Counted from the first letter of the stretch, positions 8,259 to 18,268 are shown. The stretch is DNA of 64,000 bases from Ohtaekwangia sp035628875 (GCA_035628875.1 DASPIZ010000091.1:62001-126000); one strand, 5' to 3'. Made by a program: numbers and translations. Notes: generated by a model not told the origin, from the sequence alone.

Positions 8259-10667
8259 TTACTCCTGCTTCAACGAATTTACCGGATTTGCCCGTGCCGC
8301 TTTGATGGATCGGTAGCTTATGGTTCCCATAGCGATTGCCAATGCGATAAGGCCCGCCAATATAAAAATGCCCGGGTGAAGGATGATCTTGTATTCGAAA
8401 GCTTCAAGCCATTTGTCCATGATGAGGTAGGCGATGGGACTACCAATAAGAAACGCGAGACCTACTTGTTTTGTAAATGATGATGATAGCAGCAGGAACA
8501 GATCAACACCACTGGCACCCAATACTTTTCTTATTCCAAGTTCCTTGGTGCGACGTTCAATATAGTAAGTAGCCAAACCATATAATCCCAGGCCTGCAAC
8601 TAAAACACTTAGACAGGCACCAATGATAAAAAGTAATCCCACTCTTCTTTCGGCAACATAAAACATTTTCATCTGCTCATTCAGAAAATGATATTCAATC
8701 GGTGACTGCTCGTCAAATAGGGCATGCACTCGTGTGGCTTCCTTGATTACCTTTTCGGGATCACCGTTAAATTTTAAGGTGAAATAATCAACCGGATAAA
8801 AAGGGTTATTCCATGAGCCGATAATAATGGGTTCAATCTTTCGGTGAAGGGATTGGAAATTAAAATCCTCAAGAACGCCGGCAATCGTTACCTGGATCAG
8901 TATGCCGTCTTTACGAAGGTTAATGGCAGCACCCAACGGATTGGCTAAGCCCAACGTCTTAACGGCTGACTCATTAATTAAAACCGTAGTTGAATCTACT
9001 TGTTGATTGGATGAGAAGTTCTTGCCGGACTTTAGTGAAATTTCGTATGTCGCGAGCATATCCTGATCAAATCCCATGAAGTAGGCGCGGATAGAGTCGG
9101 AATTTCCTCCAGGCGCGTCATTGCTCGTTACATATAATTCGGTAATGTTTTTCCATTCGCCCGGAACGCGTGATGAAACACCGACATGGCTAACTCCAGG
9201 TATGTTTGCAAATTCATTTTTCATTACCTGAAATTGTTGCCTCACGTTTCCATTGTTTATATCAATTACAATGAGTTGTTCTTTGTTGAATCCGATATCC
9301 TTGGTTTGAATAAAATTCAGTTGATTGCCAATGGCAAGCGTACATACGATCATCACGATGGTTAATACAAATTGAAAAACCACAAGCACCTTTCTCAGGT
9401 TAAACGATTCCTTTCCGGCACTTTCATTTTGTCTGATGGCGGTGATGGGTTTTAGTGTTGCCAGGTAAAAAGCCGGATAGCTCCCGGACATTAATCCTAT
9501 CGTTATTGAGATGGCGAGTAATGTGGGCAGGTAGGTTTGCAGTGTTGCTATTGAAAAATTAAATTCTTTTCCAGTGATTAGATTGAAATATGGAAATACA
9601 AGATCCATGATTCCGATGGCAAGGATCAAAGCAATAAATGTTAACACGAAAGATTCGATTAAAAACTGTGTTACCAACTGACTTTTAAATGCACCGATGG
9701 TTTTTCGTATCCCGACTTCCTTCGATCTGATCAACGCTTTGGCTGTTGCAAGATTAATGTAGTTGATACTGGCAATGATCAGCAGGAAGACTCCCATAGA
9801 TGCGAAGATGTAGACATAAATGACCTGGCCATGTGCAGTTTCTGTCCCCGCTTCGATATGATCAGATGCGAGGTAGATGTCTTTGATTGATTGGAAATCA
9901 ACTTCAAGTTTGTTTTCGTACTGCCCCATATGCTTTTCCTGGAGTGCGGGCATTTTGCTTTTCAATTCAGCGATCACAGCATTTTTATCAATTTCGATAT
10001 AGGTATATGCATCAAAGGAATTCCAATCATTCAACAAATTTTTCCAGGCATCATCGGTACGTATATTTGAGAATAACATGTTAAACTTAAGATGCGAATT
10101 GTCCGGCATGTCTTTGATTACACCGGTAACCTTTACATCCCCTATATAACTTAGAACCAGCGTTTTTCCCAGTGGATTTTCATCACCAAAATATTTCCTG
10201 GCGGTAGACTCCGTGATCACCAGAGAAAACGGATCTTTTAATGCGGTTGTCTTATCACCTTGTATGAAATCAAAATCAAAGACGTTAAAAAAGTTCGGAT
10301 CCGTACTAAACCAGTTTCGCTCCTGGAAGTGTTCACCATCGATTTCAAAAACGACCTGTCCGCTGAACTGAAATAACCTTACCATATCCACGACTTCAGG
10401 ATAACCAGCTACCAGTGCCGGCCCCATCGGTGGAACCGTTATTCCATAGGTACGACGGCTTTCCGGGTTGCGTTTATCTATGGTAAGCACACGATATATA
10501 TTATCCGATTTTGAATGGAAATCATCGTATGATAATTCGTTACTCACGTAGACATACAACATTGCACTAAATGAAATTCCTATTGCAAGCCCGAGAATAT
10601 TGACCAGCGTGAACGTTTTATTTTTTACCAGCGTACGAAACGCACTTTTGAAGTAATTTTTTATCAT
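8259..10667 (-). CDS. MacB/FtsX-type ABC transporter permease
   Basis: An 802-residue inner-membrane permease built like the one at 2552: N-terminal helix (about 20-42), a periplasmic core, FtsX-type helices opened by INYINLATAKALIRSKEVGIRKT, a second periplasmic core, and three C-terminal helices preceded by RRTKELGIRKVLGAS. There is no ATPase domain. It is the first of three consecutive minus-strand permeases (with 10996 and 13986). They share the short 5' leader ending GAAAAACCAAA just before the ATG, so they may be co-regulated. The NtrC-type regulator at 16898 is the nearest regulator. The substrate is unknown. The start at 10667 fits its paralogues. Confidence 0.9.
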   Translation of the reverse strand: MIKNYFKSAFRTLVKNKTFTLVNILGLAIGISFSAMLYVYVSNELSYDDFHSKSDNIYRVLTIDKRNPESRRTYGITVPPMGPALVAGYPEVVDMVRLFQFSGQVVFEIDGEHFQERNWFSTDPNFFNVFDFDFIQGDKTTALKDPFSLVITESTARKYFGDENPLGKTLVLSYIGDVKVTGVIKDMPDNSHLKFNMLFSNIRTDDAWKNLLNDWNSFDAYTYIEIDKNAVIAELKSKMPALQEKHMGQYENKLEVDFQSIKDIYLASDHIEAGTETAHGQVIYVYIFASMGVFLLIIASINYINLATAKALIRSKEVGIRKTIGAFKSQLVTQFLIESFVLTFIALILAIGIMDLVFPYFNLITGKEFNFSIATLQTYLPTLLAISITIGLMSGSYPAFYLATLKPITAIRQNESAGKESFNLRKVLVVFQFVLTIVMIVCTLAIGNQLNFIQTKDIGFNKEQLIVIDINNGNVRQQFQVMKNEFANIPGVSHVGVSSRVPGEWKNITELYVTSNDAPGGNSDSIRAYFMGFDQDMLATYEISLKSGKNFSSNQQVDSTTVLINESAVKTLGLANPLGAAINLRKDGILIQVTIAGVLEDFNFQSLHRKIEPIIIGSWNNPFYPVDYFTLKFNGDPEKVIKEATRVHALFDEQSPIEYHFLNEQMKMFYVAERRVGLLFIIGACLSVLVAGLGLYGLATYYIERRTKELGIRKVLGASGVDLFLLLSSSFTKQVGLAFLIGSPIAYLIMDKWLEAFEYKIILHPGIFILAGLIALAIAMGTISYRSIKAARANPVNSLKQE

Positions 10668-10717
10668 TTTTGGTTTTTCTTTTTTTCGTTGTTTCGGAGA
10701 AGCGTTGGGTGTTTCGG

Positions 10718-10990
10718 AATTATGAGTTTACTTTTAGCTGTGAGTTGCGAGCTTCGAGCTGCGAGTTTGTTTGATCATTAATTTTATGAGTATACTCAAC
10801 ACTTTTTAAGTTACCTTTTTGTTTTAACAAGCGACACGTTTTCCTTTGATCGGGGGATCTCTCTGCAGGCTTGTGCAGAGAAAACATCATCGTTACAAAA
10901 ACCAACCTCAAACCTCAAACCTCAAACAATTTCGCAAAACACTTCGTTACAGAACGCCAACTTTAAACTTTGAACCTTAAACTTTGAACT
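10718..10990 (+). repeat. dispersed intergenic repeat, copy B
   Basis: It has the same layout as copy A: GAGCTTCGAGCTGCGAG block (about 10735-10775), a unique-looking middle, then CTCAAAC units (10900-10930) and TTTGAAC units (10955-10990). The middle contains a hairpin, stem 10860-10867 with 10874-10881, loop GGCTTG. The middle is recognisably homologous to that of copy D. Confidence 0.75.
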
Positions 10991-10995
10991 TCCCC

Positions 10996-13353
10996 CTATT
11001 CATCCTTTAAACAATCTGCCGGATTTACCCGTGCTGCTTTTATCGTTTGTAGTCCCACTGTTATCCAGGCAATGAGCAGAGCAATGATGCCGGAGGAGAT
11101 AAAGTACCACCATTCCAGTTCAATTTTAAAAGCAAAACCTTCCAGCCATTGTTTGACGAGTAAATAACTTATGGGCAAAGCGATGACGATTGCTGTCAAA
11201 ACCATTTTTGTAAAATCACCTGACAAAAGGTAAACAATACCAAATTCGCTAGCGCCTAGGGCTTTGCGGATGCCTATCTCTTTAAGCCTTCTTTCAACTG
11301 TGAAAGCTGCCAATCCGAATAGTCCAAGACAAGAAATAAGAATAGCTAATCCTGAAAAGTATTTTGATAATGTGGCTACGCGTTGTTCAGCGGCATATTG
11401 CATGGCATTGTCTTCATCAAGAAAACGATATTCAAAAATAAACCCTGGATTATATTGTTGGTAAAAATGCTTAAGCTGTGCCAATGTTTCAGCTGTTTTC
11501 CGGGCTTCGATTTTCACCATAATTTTTTCTGCATACTCCGGCGCAAGAATAAAGAACAGCGGTTTTACGTCAACGTGAAGCGATTCATAATGGAAGTTTT
11601 TGATTACACCAGCGATCTCACAGTTAAAAGGCCCAAGTGTAATCTTTTTTCCTATGGGGTCTGCCAGGCCCATGGCTTCAATGCCGGCTTCATTGAAAAT
11701 TACTTTCATCGAGTCGGCATGGTCTTTTGAGAAAGCACGTCCTGCGATAATTTCCAGATCTAACATTTCAATAACATCATAATTAACAGGTCGGATCGCG
11801 AAAGGAATAATGCTTTCAGGGTCTTTGCCTTCCCATTCAATATCTGTTGTGTTGCCACCTCCGACAAGACTCTGGCTTATGCTTGACGCGTTGATAATGC
11901 CAGGTATCTTTTTAACTTCGGACAAAAACGTTTCTGTACTTTCTTTAATCTTCCCTTCGCGGGAGAAATAAATTACATTGTCATTGTTGTATCCCAGATT
12001 TTTGGTTTGAACGAATTCTATCTGTTTGTAGATCACCATGACCGAAACAATAAAAATAACCGATAACGCGAATTGGAAGACCACCAACCCCTTGCGGGCC
12101 CAGAGCTCGCCAGAACTATGCGATTCAAGCTGGCCTTTCAATACAACGGCAGGTTTAAAACCGGAAAGATATAAAGCCGGGTAGCTTCCAGCAATCACGC
12201 CGGTAATAAGCGTAATGATCAGGCAGTAACCAACGACATGGGTGTTCAGATGAAGCGTCAGATGTTTATTTGTGATAATATTAAACTGTGGTAAAACCAG
12301 ATCGGTAATAAAGATGGCCACAAGCAATGAAAGGGATGTAATAACAATGGATTCCACCAGGTATTGAAGAATAATAGCAATTCTATTAGCACCAACGGCC
12401 TTCTTAATCCCGATTTCTTTTATTCGTCTGGAGGCTTTTGCCGTTGAAAGATTCATGAAGTTAATACAGGCGATGAGCAGTATAAAAATCGCGATGATAG
12501 AAAACAGCCTTACATAAACTATCCGCCCTCCATCTGTTATATTATATTGTATAGCATAGTGCAGGTAATTATCTGAATAGGATGTAAGAAACAAATTGCG
12601 GTGGGTGTCTTTGCTTTTCGTACTGATAAAGTTCGATATCTTGGTGTTAAAGCCTTCAGAATCTGTTCCTTCTTTTAGCACAACAAAGGTTTTAGGACCG
12701 GCATTCTCCCAGGCGAAGGCCTCAGGCTGAGTTTGTTTAAGTACATCCACCGATAATACAAAATCAAACTGCATCGTTGAATTTGATGGTACATTCCTAA
12801 AAACACCTGATACCTGGTATTGTTTTTCATGTTGAAGTTCAATGGTCTTGCCGACAACATTTTCTGTGCTTTGAAAAAGATTCATGGCTACCTTTTCGGA
12901 GATCACAATGGAAGACCTGTCGGACAATACATTGTCTTTACTTCCCTGCAGAAGTTCATAAGAAAAAATGTGAAAGAAGTCTTTTCCCGTATATGTGCCA
13001 GTTGCCTGTGTGTTTTTTAATCCGACACTAAGTGTTTGCCCTTTAAACCATTGAGATGGAGTCACAACGGATGCATATTCAACTTCAGGCATTTCTTCCT
13101 TTAAAGCTTCTGCCAGTAGCCATGGGGTGGAATTTGTAGCCCGTGTACCTGTCCCATGGTTCTGGTTCTCCATGATCTGGTAAAGGCTTGAATCTCTTTC
13201 GTGGAACTTATCCATCTGCAACTCATCGTTCACCCACAAGTAAATCAATAACGTGCACGCCAGTCCTGTTGATAAGCCAATCAGGTTAATAAAAAATGTT
13301 GTTTTGAAGCGTTTGATGTTTCGGTAAATGAGCAGAAAATTGTGGCGAAGCAT
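10996..13353 (-). CDS. MacB/FtsX-type ABC transporter permease (paralogue pair, member 1)
   Basis: A 785-residue permease with the same duplicated periplasmic-core/FtsX layout and no ATPase domain. The conserved membrane-entry segments are CINFMNLSTAKASRRIKEIG and VERRLKEIGIRKALGAS. An upstream in-frame ATG (13395) would add 14 basic, non-conserved residues. The ATG at 13353 begins MLRHNFLLIYRNIKRF, exactly matching the paralogue at 16340, so I chose it. The first about 60 codons and the upstream leader are nearly identical at DNA level to those of the next gene, while the rest has diverged. Substrate unknown. Confidence 0.9.
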   Translation of the reverse strand: MLRHNFLLIYRNIKRFKTTFFINLIGLSTGLACTLLIYLWVNDELQMDKFHERDSSLYQIMENQNHGTGTRATNSTPWLLAEALKEEMPEVEYASVVTPSQWFKGQTLSVGLKNTQATGTYTGKDFFHIFSYELLQGSKDNVLSDRSSIVISEKVAMNLFQSTENVVGKTIELQHEKQYQVSGVFRNVPSNSTMQFDFVLSVDVLKQTQPEAFAWENAGPKTFVVLKEGTDSEGFNTKISNFISTKSKDTHRNLFLTSYSDNYLHYAIQYNITDGGRIVYVRLFSIIAIFILLIACINFMNLSTAKASRRIKEIGIKKAVGANRIAIILQYLVESIVITSLSLLVAIFITDLVLPQFNIITNKHLTLHLNTHVVGYCLIITLITGVIAGSYPALYLSGFKPAVVLKGQLESHSSGELWARKGLVVFQFALSVIFIVSVMVIYKQIEFVQTKNLGYNNDNVIYFSREGKIKESTETFLSEVKKIPGIINASSISQSLVGGGNTTDIEWEGKDPESIIPFAIRPVNYDVIEMLDLEIIAGRAFSKDHADSMKVIFNEAGIEAMGLADPIGKKITLGPFNCEIAGVIKNFHYESLHVDVKPLFFILAPEYAEKIMVKIEARKTAETLAQLKHFYQQYNPGFIFEYRFLDEDNAMQYAAEQRVATLSKYFSGLAILISCLGLFGLAAFTVERRLKEIGIRKALGASEFGIVYLLSGDFTKMVLTAIVIALPISYLLVKQWLEGFAFKIELEWWYFISSGIIALLIAWITVGLQTIKAARVNPADCLKDE

Positions 13354-13380
13354 TGTTTGGTTTTTCGTTTTTTTGTGTTT

Positions 13381-13465
13381 TTCTATGAGCTGCAAGTTTG
13401 CAGGCTGTAAGCTTCAAGTTAAGGGCGTTAAGTTATTGGTTTCCGACATAGCTGCGAGCTACGAG
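13381..13465 (+). repeat. dispersed intergenic repeat, copy C, left part
   Basis: A block of GAGCTGCAAG and GCTGCGAGCTACGAG units upstream of the permease start. It is the left part of a dispersed repeat whose right part lies at 13802-13982. The MITE-like element at 13469-13800 separates the two parts. Confidence 0.65.
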
Positions 13466-13468
13466 CGT

Positions 13469-13800
13469 TTAGTGTCCGGGATAAACTCACCAAGAGCGTC
13501 AAATCACTTTCGGAAAATTGTGTGGGGAGTGGTATGCCTCCTTCAGTGTTGATCAATATTAATTGATGATCTTTCATTCAGGTTTTTTTCGCCTCCCGGG
13601 CCGGCTGGGCCCAGCATACTGGCATTGTCGCTGAACATGATCCGCCCTTGCCCCTTCCAGGCCAAAGATAATGTTATGCGACAATACCAGTATGCTGAAG
13701 GATGGTGTGGGTGTGCCTTCTTTCTATGAACGATCAAAATATTTTGTTTTACGATTCTAAATGTGGTTTTAACAATCTTTCATTTTTTCCCGGACACTAA
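13469..13800. mobile_element. MITE-like element with 13-bp terminal inverted repeats
   Basis: Perfect terminal inverted repeats TTAGTGTCCGGGA (13469-13481) and its complement (13788-13800) bound 332 bp with no convincing gene. Inside is a second inverted repeat of 20 bp with one mismatch (13612-13631 with 13678-13697). The sequence AGCTACGAGC occurs just outside both ends (13457-13466 and 13802-13811), a possible target duplication, although the host repeat is itself rich in this motif. It splits dispersed repeat copy C. No transposase is present in the window. Confidence 0.65.
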
Positions 13801-13801
13801 T

Positions 13802-13982
13802 AGCTACGAGCCGTGAGCCGGGATTGTATTGACTTAACTAAGGAGGTTTTAGACTTACAATGAACTCCCTGTTGTGTCAGAGAACTAATTAGTTTTCGAA
13901 GCCAACCTCAAACCTCAAACGTCAAACCTCGAACAATTTCGAAATTCCGTCATTAGTAATCTCCAACTTTGAACTTTGAACC
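13802..13982 (+). repeat. dispersed intergenic repeat, copy C, right part
   Basis: It resumes with AGCTACGAGCCGTGAGC and continues into the CTCAAAC (13910-13940) and TTTGAAC (13965-13982) unit blocks, abutting the 3' end of the permease gene. Together with 13381-13465 it makes one copy interrupted by the MITE-like element. Confidence 0.7.
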
Positions 13983-13985
13983 CAA

Positions 13986-16340
13986 TCATTCATCTTTCAA
14001 GCATACCGATGGATTTATTTTTGCTGCTTTTACAGTTTGTAATCCAACCGTAATCCAGGCGATAAGTAATGCCATTAAACCCGCACTCAAAAAATACCAC
14101 CATTGCATCTCGGTTCTGAAAGCAAAGCTATCTAGCCAGCTGCGCATCAGAACATAGCTGAGCGGCAATGCGATCGCTATTGCGATTAAAACCATTTTTG
14201 TAAAATCGCTTGACAATAGACGAACAATTTCAATCTCCGTTGAACCAAGAGCTTTCCGGATGCCGATTTCTTTTTGTCTCCGTTCGACGTTGAATAAGGC
14301 AAGGCCAAATAATCCGAGGCATGAAATGATAATTGCCAGGCCAGCAAAGTATCTGGAGAGCAATGAGACGCGTTCCTCCGCAGCATATTGCCGTTGATAA
14401 TCGGAATCAAGGAATTCATAGTGAAACGGAAACCCGGCGTTAACTGACTGGTAGAGGGTTTGAAGTTTTTGGATCACTTCTTTTTCCCTGCCGGCTTCGA
14501 TCCGGATCATAATTTTATCGGTAACTTTTGGTAAAACCTGAATGAATAATGGCTTAACCTCTTCGTGGAGTGATTCGAAATGAAAATCCTTTGCTATTCC
14601 GATGATCTCCATATTCCTTTGTCCAAGTTTAAATATTTTACCTATCGGATCTTTAAGTTCCATTGCCTCAAGCCCGGTTTCATTAATAATAACGCTGGCA
14701 GTATCAGACGCAACGGCTCTTGAAAATGTACGGCCGGATTTCATCTCGATCCCAAGCGTTTCAATCAGATCGTAGTACACATAAAACTTTTCAAACGATA
14801 TGGTTGACTCCGGATCTTTTCCTTCCCAACTGGCACCCCATGTTGCTCCCCAACTGCCGGTTAAATTATGCGCAAGGCTCGATGCATTTTTTACTCCGGA
14901 GATGCTTTTGATTTCAGTTAACATCGTTTCCAGATGTCCGGCAATCCGTTCGTCCATTTTGAAGTAAAGGATATTCTCTTTTTGATAACCCAAATGCTTG
15001 TTTTGGATAAACTCCACTTGCTCGTATATTACAATAACAGAAATAATAAAAATTATAGAGCAAGTAAATTGAATGATTACCAATCCTTTCCGCGCCAACA
15101 ATTCACGCATACTGCTATTCAGCTTTCCTTTTAAAACAGCAGCAGGACTGAAACCAGAAAGAAATATTGCCGGGTAACTTCCTGCTATGATTCCTGTCAC
15201 TACCGCGACACCAAGGAAGAATAGTACCATATCTGTTTGAAATGTTAGTACGACCCGTTTTCCTGTGATCAAGTTAAATTGAGGAAGCAGCAGATCAACA
15301 ATGAAGATGGCTAACATCAAGGAAAGAAAACTCATAAATAATGACTCGCCGAGATATTGAAATATCAATGTCCATCGCCGCGCACCAATAGCTTTTTTGA
15401 TTCCTATTTCTTTTACTCTCCGCGTAGCCTTTGCGGTAGATAAATTCATGAAATTAATACATGCAATAAAGAGAAGACAGATGGCAATTATGGAAAAAAG
15501 ATTTATATACTCGATACGACCACCGGATTGTTTCCCGTTTTCATATTTACCATAAAGGTATTTTTCAGAATATGGTTTTACAAACAGGGTTAGATCTTGA
15601 TTCTTTTCTACGAGGAAGTCCGATATTTTTTCATTAAACGCTTTGATGTCAGTGTCTTTACCCAACATTAGATAATTAATCGCGTTGTAACTTCCCCAGT
15701 TTACGTATCTGCCAAGTACATCCTTGAACATTTCATACGTTAACAGAAAGTCAAATTGTTGTGACGAATTTGTTCCTACATTTTTAAAAACACCAGTAAC
15801 GACGCCCTGATTTTGTCCTTGCTGTAATTCCCATTCAACAGTTTTGCCGAGGGCGTTTTCAGTTGACTTGAATAGCTTTATGGCTAGTTCTTCGCTAAGA
15901 ACAATGGATTTTTTATCAGATAACACTTGATCACTTTCTCCATGAATAAGCGGATAAGAGAAAATTGTAAAATAGTCCCGTCCAACAAATTTCCCTCTTG
16001 CGTTTACATGTTTATCGATAACGGAAAGTATGCCTTCGCTTTCTTCCGAGGAACCCACCGCGTACTTGATTTCAGGCATTTCCTCAGCTAGTACGCTGCC
16101 TAAAAGAACTTGTGTAGTTTCTCCTGTTACAATCCCAGATGATTGATTATGATTTACCATTATCTGAAAAAGCTGATCATCATGCGAATGAAACGTATCC
16201 ACCTGCAACTCATCGTTCACCCACAAGTAAATCAACAACGTGCACGCCAGTCCTGTTGATAAGCCAATCAGGTTAATAAAAAATGTTGTTTTGAAACGTT
16301 TGATATTTCGGTAAATGAGAATAAAGTTGTGGCGAAGCAT
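13986..16340 (-). CDS. MacB/FtsX-type ABC transporter permease (paralogue pair, member 2)
   Basis: A 784-residue permease, same architecture as its neighbours: CINFMNLSTAKATRRVKEIG precedes the first FtsX helices and VERRQKEIGIRKALGSTEIE the C-terminal set. It lacks an ATPase domain. It is the closest relative in the window of the gene at 10996-13353, and the pair probably arose by tandem duplication. Over the first 60 codons plus leader the two are nearly identical in DNA. The NtrC-type regulator/kinase pair starts divergently about 560 bp away, so regulation by that pair is plausible but not shown. I found no clear -24/-12 sigma-54 promoter. Confidence 0.9.
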   Translation of the reverse strand: MLRHNFILIYRNIKRFKTTFFINLIGLSTGLACTLLIYLWVNDELQVDTFHSHDDQLFQIMVNHNQSSGIVTGETTQVLLGSVLAEEMPEIKYAVGSSEESEGILSVIDKHVNARGKFVGRDYFTIFSYPLIHGESDQVLSDKKSIVLSEELAIKLFKSTENALGKTVEWELQQGQNQGVVTGVFKNVGTNSSQQFDFLLTYEMFKDVLGRYVNWGSYNAINYLMLGKDTDIKAFNEKISDFLVEKNQDLTLFVKPYSEKYLYGKYENGKQSGGRIEYINLFSIIAICLLFIACINFMNLSTAKATRRVKEIGIKKAIGARRWTLIFQYLGESLFMSFLSLMLAIFIVDLLLPQFNLITGKRVVLTFQTDMVLFFLGVAVVTGIIAGSYPAIFLSGFSPAAVLKGKLNSSMRELLARKGLVIIQFTCSIIFIISVIVIYEQVEFIQNKHLGYQKENILYFKMDERIAGHLETMLTEIKSISGVKNASSLAHNLTGSWGATWGASWEGKDPESTISFEKFYVYYDLIETLGIEMKSGRTFSRAVASDTASVIINETGLEAMELKDPIGKIFKLGQRNMEIIGIAKDFHFESLHEEVKPLFIQVLPKVTDKIMIRIEAGREKEVIQKLQTLYQSVNAGFPFHYEFLDSDYQRQYAAEERVSLLSRYFAGLAIIISCLGLFGLALFNVERRQKEIGIRKALGSTEIEIVRLLSSDFTKMVLIAIAIALPLSYVLMRSWLDSFAFRTEMQWWYFLSAGLMALLIAWITVGLQTVKAAKINPSVCLKDE

Positions 16341-16369
16341 TGTTTGGTTTTTCGTTTTTTATGTTTTTC

Positions 16370-16735
16370 TGAGCTTCAAGTTGCAGGCTGTAAGCTGCAA
16401 GTTGAGGACGTTAAGTTACTCGTTTTCGAAATAGCTTCGAGCTACGAGTTTCGAGCTGCGAGTTTGTTTGATTTGTAATTTATGTGTTATCAAAATCTTA
16501 TAAGTTACCTTGTTTTTACAAGCGACACATTTCGATCCTTGATCGAGGGGATCCTTCTGCATGCTTTGTGCAGAACACATGCGCGCATTAGGATGACGGT
16601 AACGAAGGGTGGGTTCAGCTACCGCCAAAAACATCAAACTTCAAATATCAAACCTCAAACAATTTCGAAACCCATCACTAGCAATCCACAACCTTGAACT
16701 TTGAACCTTAAACTTTGGACTTCGAATGTCGGGCC
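16370..16735 (+). repeat. dispersed intergenic repeat, copy D
   Basis: A longer copy: AGCT/CGAG block (16370-16465), a middle homologous to that of copy B, then CTCAAAC units (16635-16665) and TTTGAAC units (16695-16730). The middle has a hairpin, stem TTCTGCA (16555-16561) with 16569-16575, matching the copy B hairpin position with one compensated base pair. Confidence 0.75.
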
Positions 16736-16791
16736 AGTTCTGAAAACATGGTTTTCATTCGTAAAAAGGGAGTTATTGATCTATAGGTTGT

Positions 16792-16841
16792 ATCAACTGC
16801 CCATCTGTAGAAATTAAACTGCCCAATAATGGACAGTTGAT
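16792..16841. promoter_or_regulatory. inverted repeat upstream of the NtrC-type operon
   Basis: ATCAACTGCCCAT (16792-16804) faces its complement at 16829-16841 with one mismatch. A further AACTGCCCA half-site begins at 16817. This gives three half-sites in 50 bp, about 60 bp upstream of the regulator start. It is a plausible operator, possibly autoregulatory. Confidence 0.5.
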
Positions 16842-16897
16842 ATGGTTTTCTTTCTTAGGCTGAATAACTTTAAATAAAATTTAAGTACAAAGGATTC

Positions 16898-18268
16898 ATG
16901 GCGAAGATTGCTGGTAATGTTTTATTGGTCGATGATGATGAATACGTTTTGCTTTCAATTAAACTTTTATTGGAGCCACACTTCAATGCGGTAACAACGG
17001 TTAACAACCCGGAGAAAATACCAGCTCTATTTGACCGCAGCAAGTTTGATGTTGTGGTACTCGACATGAATTTTCGGCATGGCGATACAAGTGGTAACCA
17101 GGGACGCTTCTGGTTAAAAAAGATTCTTGCGTTATCTCCCGATACACAGGTCATTCTTGTTACAGCTTTCGCGGATATTGGTGTAGCCGTGGAATCAATC
17201 AAGGAGGGTGCACTTGACTTTATCGTTAAGCCTTGGCAAAACGAAAAATTACTTTCGACAGTAAAGACTGCTAACCTGTTATGCCAGGAAAAAAGAAAAG
17301 TAAAGCAGCTCAAGTCACAACAAAAATCATTGGTGTCTGCACTGGACAAAAAATACGAACCGCTCATTGGAAATTCAGGCTGCATGGCGGCGATCAAAAG
17401 AACCATTGAAAAAGTCGCACCAACAGAAGCAGAAGTTTTGATCCTTGGCCAAAACGGAACGGGTAAAGAAGTGATTGCCAGAGAAATTCACCGGCGATCG
17501 AACAGGGCAGAAGGCGTTTTTATGACAGTGGATGTAGGCGCCCTCAGTGAAAATCTTTTCGAAAGCGAATTATTTGGTCACCGGAAAGGTGCCTTCACCG
17601 ATGCCCGGGAGGACCGCGTCGGGAGATTCGAAGCTGCAGCAGGCGGAACTTTATTTCTTGATGAAATTGGAAATGTTCCGTTGCATTTACAAGCCAAGTT
17701 ATTAACGGTATTGCAACATAAGCAGATTGTTCGTCTGGGGACCAATGAACCAATTGATGTGGATGTCAGAATCATTTGTGCTACCAATTGTAACCTGGTG
17801 GCTATGGTAAAGGAAGGAAATTTCAGGGAAGATTTGCTTTACCGGATCAACACGGTCGAGATTACTGTACCTCCATTGTATGAACGGATCGATGATATTC
17901 CACTGATCGCAGAACATTTTTTGAAGAACTTCAGTCTTAAATATCAAAAGCCTTACCTGACTCTTACGGATAAAGTAGTTACCGCACTCCAGCGATACCG
18001 TTGGCCCGGAAATATCCGTGAACTTCAACATGCGTTGGAACGGGCTGTGATCATGTGTGAAGGCCCAGCGCTCTTACCGGATGACTTTGGCACATTTCAG
18101 CATCAGCAAACTGAATTTGTGTTTGATAGTTACAACCTTGAAACGCTCGAAGCGTGGGCTATTCGAAAGGCGATTTCCAAACACAAGGGCAATATCAGTC
18201 ATGCGGCAGAAGAGTTAGGCTTATCACGTGGTGCGTTGTACCGGAGAATGGAAACTTATGGTATTTAG
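16898..18268 (+). CDS. sigma-54-dependent NtrC-family response regulator
   Basis: A 456-residue enhancer-binding protein. It has a receiver domain (1-120) with phosphoacceptor Asp56 in VVVLDMNF and Lys111, then the AAA+ domain with Walker A GQNGTGKE (184-191; Asn replaces the common Ser) and the sigma-54-contacting GAFTDA loop (231-236). A Fis-type helix-turn-helix follows (ISHAAEELGLSRGALYRRM, last 30 residues). It activates transcription from -24/-12 promoters when phosphorylated. The cognate kinase gene overlaps its 3' end by 11 bp. Likely targets are neighbouring permease genes, by analogy with similar clusters; this is inference. The start at 16898 leaves a normal receiver N-terminus. 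Confidence 0.93.
   Translation: MAKIAGNVLLVDDDEYVLLSIKLLLEPHFNAVTTVNNPEKIPALFDRSKFDVVVLDMNFRHGDTSGNQGRFWLKKILALSPDTQVILVTAFADIGVAVESIKEGALDFIVKPWQNEKLLSTVKTANLLCQEKRKVKQLKSQQKSLVSALDKKYEPLIGNSGCMAAIKRTIEKVAPTEAEVLILGQNGTGKEVIAREIHRRSNRAEGVFMTVDVGALSENLFESELFGHRKGAFTDAREDRVGRFEAAAGGTLFLDEIGNVPLHLQAKLLTVLQHKQIVRLGTNEPIDVDVRIICATNCNLVAMVKEGNFREDLLYRINTVEITVPPLYERIDDIPLIAEHFLKNFSLKYQKPYLTLTDKVVTALQRYRWPGNIRELQHALERAVIMCEGPALLPDDFGTFQHQQTEFVFDSYNLETLEAWAIRKAISKHKGNISHAAEELGLSRGALYRRMETYGI

Noticed and set aside
13543..13737. Minus-strand 64-codon frame in the MITE-like element as a gene
   Set aside because: It lies across the internal inverted repeat, has no recognisable domain and is best explained by the palindrome.
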